A DNA stretch of 32,187 nt from Pseudomonadota bacterium. Its GTDB lineage: Bacteria; Pseudomonadota; Gammaproteobacteria; JAKAQQ01. The stretch lies in contig JAJZYM010000002.1 of assembly GCA_021798115.1 (NCBI GenBank), positions 78,872-111,058 on the forward strand, read 5' to 3'. The notes under the pieces were generated by a model. The model saw only the letters and a program-made list of their open reading frames with translations. It was not told the origin of the DNA and made no database searches. Position 1 is the first letter of the stretch. Every line of letters begins with the position of its first letter. Of the stretch, positions 28,764 to 32,187 are shown piece by piece. Position numbers and translations under genes: made by a program.

Positions 28764-29732
28764 GTGACTCGAGCCACCTCCGACCGTCCGTTGGTTCTGG
28801 CCGGCGACATCGGCGGGACCAAGGCCCTTCTCGAACTCTCCGTCCCGGGCGACGGAACATACGATGTCCTCCATCGGGCCGAACTCACCTCGGGCGATCA
28901 CGCGAGCCTCGAGGACCTCGTGCGCTCTTTCCTCGACCAAGGGCCGAGGAGAGCGGTCGGCGTCGCCTGCTTTTCCGTGGCGGCACCGATCGTCGGGGGG
29001 CGGGGTCGATTCACCAATCTTCCCTGGACTCTCGATGAAAGCGTCCTCGCGCGCACGTTGGGTCTGCCCAAGGCCATCCTCCTCAATGATTTCGTCGCGG
29101 CTTGTTACGGTGTCGACGACATCGAGCCCAGGGAACGCCTCACTCTTGCGCGCGGCACCCCGGACCCGGAAGCCCTCCGCCTCGTCGTCGGGGCGGGAAC
29201 CGGCCTCGGTCAGGCGTTTCTCCTTCCCGGACCGCGCGGACCGCGCGCGTTTCCGAGCGAAGGGGGACACAGCGGTTTCGCTCCGCGCGGGGCGGACGAT
29301 CACGCGCTTCACCGGTTTCTTCTCGAGCGTTACGGAGAACGGGTCAGCCAGGAGCGTGTCCTGAGCGGTGAGGGCCTGGCTCTCCTCGAGGCTTTCCTGA
29401 GCGGAAAGGAGCCACGTGCTCCCGAGGCGGTTACGACCGGCGCGGGGGCGGGGGAACCCCAGGCCGTGGCGGCCGTCCGCCTGTTCCTCGCTCTCTACGG
29501 GAGTTACGTCGGCGATGCGGCGCTGCAGTTCCTTCCCCGCGGTGGGATCCATGTGGCGGGGGGGCTTGTCACCCACCTCCGTCCCTGGCTCGAGGGTGGG
29601 GAGTTCCTCGCGGGGTTCCTTGACAAGGGGCGGATGCGACCGATCGTCGAGGGCATGCCTCTTTACGTCGTTCTCGATCCCGCCCTCGAACTTCTCGGGG
29701 CGCGCCGTTACGCCCGAGAGAGCCTGCGGTAG
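28764..29732 (+). CDS. glk: Glucokinase
   Basis: ATP-dependent glucose kinase of the proteobacterial Glk family, 322 residues. Motifs are the phosphate-binding LVLAGDIGGTKALLEL near the N-terminus, NLPWTLDE, the catalytic base in ILLNDFVAACYG, GAGTGLGQAF, and the glucose-binding PSEGGHSGFAPR. The GTG at 28764 is preferred over an upstream TTG (28746) because CGGAG lies six bases before it. The last 25 bases overlap the 3' end of the convergent glgA. It feeds glucose 6-phosphate towards glycogen synthesis or glycolysis. Confidence 0.95.
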   Translation: MTRATSDRPLVLAGDIGGTKALLELSVPGDGTYDVLHRAELTSGDHASLEDLVRSFLDQGPRRAVGVACFSVAAPIVGGRGRFTNLPWTLDESVLARTLGLPKAILLNDFVAACYGVDDIEPRERLTLARGTPDPEALRLVVGAGTGLGQAFLLPGPRGPRAFPSEGGHSGFAPRGADDHALHRFLLERYGERVSQERVLSGEGLALLEAFLSGKEPRAPEAVTTGAGAGEPQAVAAVRLFLALYGSYVGDAALQFLPRGGIHVAGGLVTHLRPWLEGGEFLAGFLDKGRMRPIVEGMPLYVVLDPALELLGARRYARESLR

Positions 29733-31105
29733 AGCGCTTCGTAGCTCGGGATCCGCCGTGCCCAGCCGAGTCTCTGCGTCATCGCCCGGCGAACGAGAGT
29801 GGTCCAGAGTTCGGGCGCCGTGATGAGATTGCGGGCCGCCCGCACCGTCGCAATGAAAGCCTCGGGGGTCGGGTCCGCGAAGACGAACCCGTTGCCCAAG
29901 GGATTGCGGCGGACGTCGATCACCGTGTCCCGAAGTCCTCCGCTCGCGCAAACGACGGGAATGGCCCCGTAGCGTAGAGCTTCGAGTTGGACGAGGCCAC
30001 AGGGTTCGTGCCGCGACGGCATGAGGAGAAGATCGGCGGCGCCGAGAAGCCGGTGTGCTTCGCGGTCGTCGTAGGCCAGCCGCGCACGCCAACGGCCCTC
30101 AGGGGCGGGGGCGGCGCGCAGGATGGTCTCGTAGTGGGGGTCCCCGCGCCCCAGGATCGCAAGGTTCAGTCCGAGCTCCCCGAGTTCACAAAGAAGCGCG
30201 AGAAGGAGGTCGATGCCCTTGTCGTGGACCAGGCGACCGATGTAGACGGCCAGGGGGTTGTCGACCGTGGGGAACCCCCAGCGTGCGGCGAGCTCGCGGC
30301 GGAGTTCATGTTTGTGTGCGAGCGTGCGTGGACCAAACCCGCGGCCGAGGGCGGGGTCGCATCGGGGGTCCCAGCGTTGCGTGTCGAGACCGTTGACGAT
30401 CCCGACGAGACCGTGGGGGCGGGCACGAAGACCGCGCGCCAGGGCATCGTCGGTGGCGAGAACCTCCGCGGCATAGCTGGGGCTCACGGTTTGGACGATG
30501 TCGGACGTGGCCACGCCGATTCCAAGAAACGTGGGCGGGTTCTCGTCCGTGATGGCGGGGAGTGAGAGATCCGGAAAGAGATCGGCGAGCGTCCGCGTGC
30601 TCGTCTCGCCGCGGTAGCGGAAGTTGTGCACCGTGAGAAGCGTCCGGGGCCGGTGTTTCCCACCCCGGACGAGTGCAGCGGCGGGCGCGGTGTGCCAGTC
30701 GTTCAGATGAAGGATCTCGGCCCTCTCGTGATCTGCCCGCTCGGCACAGGCACGGGAAAAGAGAGCGAAGCGGAGGTGAAGATCCGCGGCCGGGCGGCCC
30801 TCGGCATCCGTGTAGGGTCCGCCCGCCTCGGGGTTGAGGGCGGGCCCGCTCAGGAAGAGATGGCGAAGACCGTCGGCCGTGCCCTCGCGCCAGGAGTAGC
30901 CTCGAAGGGCAGGGTCGTCGAGGGCGGGTCCGGGACGGAGGTCGTGTAGAGAACGGAGATCACCGTAGGCGGGAAGGAGCACCGTCACACGGTGGCCGCG
31001 CCGTGCCAGGGCCAGGGGGAAGGAGTAGGCGACTTCTCCGAGACCGCCGGTCGTCACGAACGGCCAGCGCTCGGCGCAAGCGTAGAAGATCGTGAACGGC
31101 CTCAC
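29708..31105 (-). CDS. glgA: Glycogen synthase (GT5), N-terminal Lys replaced
   Basis: ADP-glucose-type glycogen/starch synthase of 465 residues. The N-terminal domain has FYACAERWPFVTTGGLGEVA, which aligns with the family's K-T-G-G-L; residue 18 is Thr where the sugar-nucleotide-binding Lys (Lys15 in E. coli) is expected. Other motifs are HLNDWHTAPAA, TVHNFRYRGE, GIVNGLDTQRWDP, YIGRLVHDKGIDLL and the C-terminal SRHEPCGLVQLEALRYGAIP with catalytic Glu. The start is GTG 31105, which overlaps the glgB stop (GTGA), so the two are co-translated. The substrate is assumed to be ADP-glucose. Confidence 0.93.
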   Translation of the reverse strand: MRPFTIFYACAERWPFVTTGGLGEVAYSFPLALARRGHRVTVLLPAYGDLRSLHDLRPGPALDDPALRGYSWREGTADGLRHLFLSGPALNPEAGGPYTDAEGRPAADLHLRFALFSRACAERADHERAEILHLNDWHTAPAAALVRGGKHRPRTLLTVHNFRYRGETSTRTLADLFPDLSLPAITDENPPTFLGIGVATSDIVQTVSPSYAAEVLATDDALARGLRARPHGLVGIVNGLDTQRWDPRCDPALGRGFGPRTLAHKHELRRELAARWGFPTVDNPLAVYIGRLVHDKGIDLLLALLCELGELGLNLAILGRGDPHYETILRAAPAPEGRWRARLAYDDREAHRLLGAADLLLMPSRHEPCGLVQLEALRYGAIPVVCASGGLRDTVIDVRRNPLGNGFVFADPTPEAFIATVRAARNLITAPELWTTLVRRAMTQRLGWARRIPSYEALYRRLSRA

Positions 31106-32187
31106 CGGTGGAGCCCGAAGAGGAGCGAGGAAAACGGTGGCAGGTCGATGAGGAGACCGGATCCCGGAGGCATCCTTCCTCCGCGAACGTACCGCCCGCG
31201 TCCCCGCCCCCCGAAGACGCGGGCGTCCGTTGAGAGAAGAAGACGCCGGGTCTTCCCAGGCACGTCCAGGGCGAGATCGCGCAGCATGCGCTGGCTTCCG
31301 TTGTGGACGACGAGAAGCCGCCCGTTGCGAACCGGCCGTTCGTAGGCGAGAACGAGCCGGTCATAGGGATTCTGCGCGACCCAACGGGCGGCCTCCGCCG
31401 ACCCCCCGTCGAGCCAGCCTGCCCGACGAAGATGTCCGAGACGCGCGAGAAGGCGGGCGAAGGCACGGCGCTCGGGATCTCTGGGGAGAGAATGAAACAG
31501 AGGACGGCGGTGATCCCACTCCTCGGTTGGGGCGTCTTCCTGCCCCATGAAGAGGAGGGGGCAACCCGGGTGCGTGAGAAAGAACGTGAAAAAAAGACGC
31601 AGGTTGGCCCAGCGGCGTTCGGGGTCGGCCGGGAGGAGTGCAAGCGGGGTGCCCTTGCGGTGAACGACTTCGTCGTGCGAGAGAGGCAGGACGATCGCTT
31701 GGGCCCCCGTGCGGGCGATGCGTGTGGACCAGGCCCCGGGATCGTCGCGGCGCCCCGCTTCGTTGGAACGGAAAAACTTTCGGGCGGCGTGGATCCAGCC
31801 GCAATCCCAACACATGTCGAAGCCGAGGCCACCGCTGAGAGGCGGATCGTTCACACCCGGCCAGTTGCTTGATTCCTCGGCGATGAGGACCGCGCCCGGG
31901 CGCCGACGGCGGATGTCGTCCGTGAGGCGGCGAAGGAACCCCAGGCCCTCGATCGATTCGCGCCCGCCCCAGGCGTTGGGGCGCCAGCGGCCCGTGGGGC
32001 GTGAGTAGTCGCGGTAGAGAATCGAAGAGACGGCGTCGATCCGCAGGCCGTCGAATCCGTAACGTTCGAGCCAGAAGAGGGCACTCGAGAGGAGAAAGCT
32101 CTTGCTCACCCCTTCCCCGAAGTCGAACTCGAGGGTGCCCCAGTCCGGATGGCGACGGGCCGAGGGATCACGCGCTTCGTAAAGAGG
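31102..32187 (-). CDS. glgB: 1,4-alpha-glucan branching enzyme, 3' part only
   Basis: The C-terminal half of a GH13 glycogen branching enzyme; the gene runs off the right edge, so its start is not visible (the frame is open to 32187, beginning LYEARDPSARRHPDW). The catalytic set is present: nucleophile Asp in GFDGLRIDAVSS (near 32036), acid/base Glu in VLIAEESSNWPG, and the His-Asp pair in LSHDEVVHRKG. LLFMGQEDAPTEEWDH is typical for GlgB. The last 100 residues are the all-beta C-terminal domain. It is the upstream gene of a glgB-glgA operon. Confidence 0.95.
   Translation of the reverse strand, partial: PLYEARDPSARRHPDWGTLEFDFGEGVSKSFLLSSALFWLERYGFDGLRIDAVSSILYRDYSRPTGRWRPNAWGGRESIEGLGFLRRLTDDIRRRRPGAVLIAEESSNWPGVNDPPLSGGLGFDMCWDCGWIHAARKFFRSNEAGRRDDPGAWSTRIARTGAQAIVLPLSHDEVVHRKGTPLALLPADPERRWANLRLFFTFFLTHPGCPLLFMGQEDAPTEEWDHRRPLFHSLPRDPERRAFARLLARLGHLRRAGWLDGGSAEAARWVAQNPYDRLVLAYERPVRNGRLLVVHNGSQRMLRDLALDVPGKTRRLLLSTDARVFGGRGRGRYVRGGRMPPGSGLLIDLPPFSSLLFGLHR

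Overview
The window looks like chromosomal DNA from a GC-rich gammaproteobacterium. The block rpsF-rpsR-DUF2232-rplI-dnaB-alr-radA is in the usual gammaproteobacterial order, and the proteins resemble those of Xanthomonas/Thioalkalivibrio-type relatives. A sulfide:quinone oxidoreductase (SQR), an EnvZ/OmpR pair, glycogen genes and a MipA/OmpV porin-like protein fit a sulfur-oxidising, Acidiferrobacter-like or related organism. The taxonomy is inferred from my reading of the proteins; no search was run. No tRNA, rRNA, CRISPR array, transposase or integrase was recognised.

Left part (1-12.4 kb). A tightly overlapped four-gene cluster encodes cytochrome b561, a secreted YceI protein, a YceI-like lipoprotein and a SAM hydroxide adenosyltransferase. 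It is followed by a glutathione S-transferase (GST), a convergent ompR-envZ pair on the minus strand, a NERD-like protein with a changed nuclease motif, a TPR-sulfotransferase fusion and an aromatic/proline-rich secreted protein. Then come an sdpR-sdpI pair with a striking operator over an apparently leaderless start, a DUF202 membrane protein, and a PAP2-phosphatase/MipA pair.

Middle part (12.4-17.5 kb). An sqr-DUF1641 operon on the minus strand uses codons unlike its neighbours and looks acquired. Its right edge holds a 49-codon ORF of unknown nature, which runs into a large unrecognised protein (possible TIM barrel). A Wzx-like flippase follows on the minus strand.

Right part (17.5-32.2 kb). 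The ribosomal/replication block starts with a perfect TATAAT and a leader whose fold matches the S6:S18 autoregulatory RNA. After radA, the minus strand carries a beta-oxidation fusion enzyme with a YciA-type thioesterase, then a DNA glycosylase with an endonuclease/exonuclease/phosphatase-family protein. Glucokinase (plus strand) converges on and overlaps a glgB-glgA operon (minus strand) that leaves the window at its right edge. Together these give glucose phosphorylation and glycogen storage.

Several promoters share a TAGAAT or TATAAT -10 element with a poor -35. I saw no classical hairpin-plus-long-U terminators.
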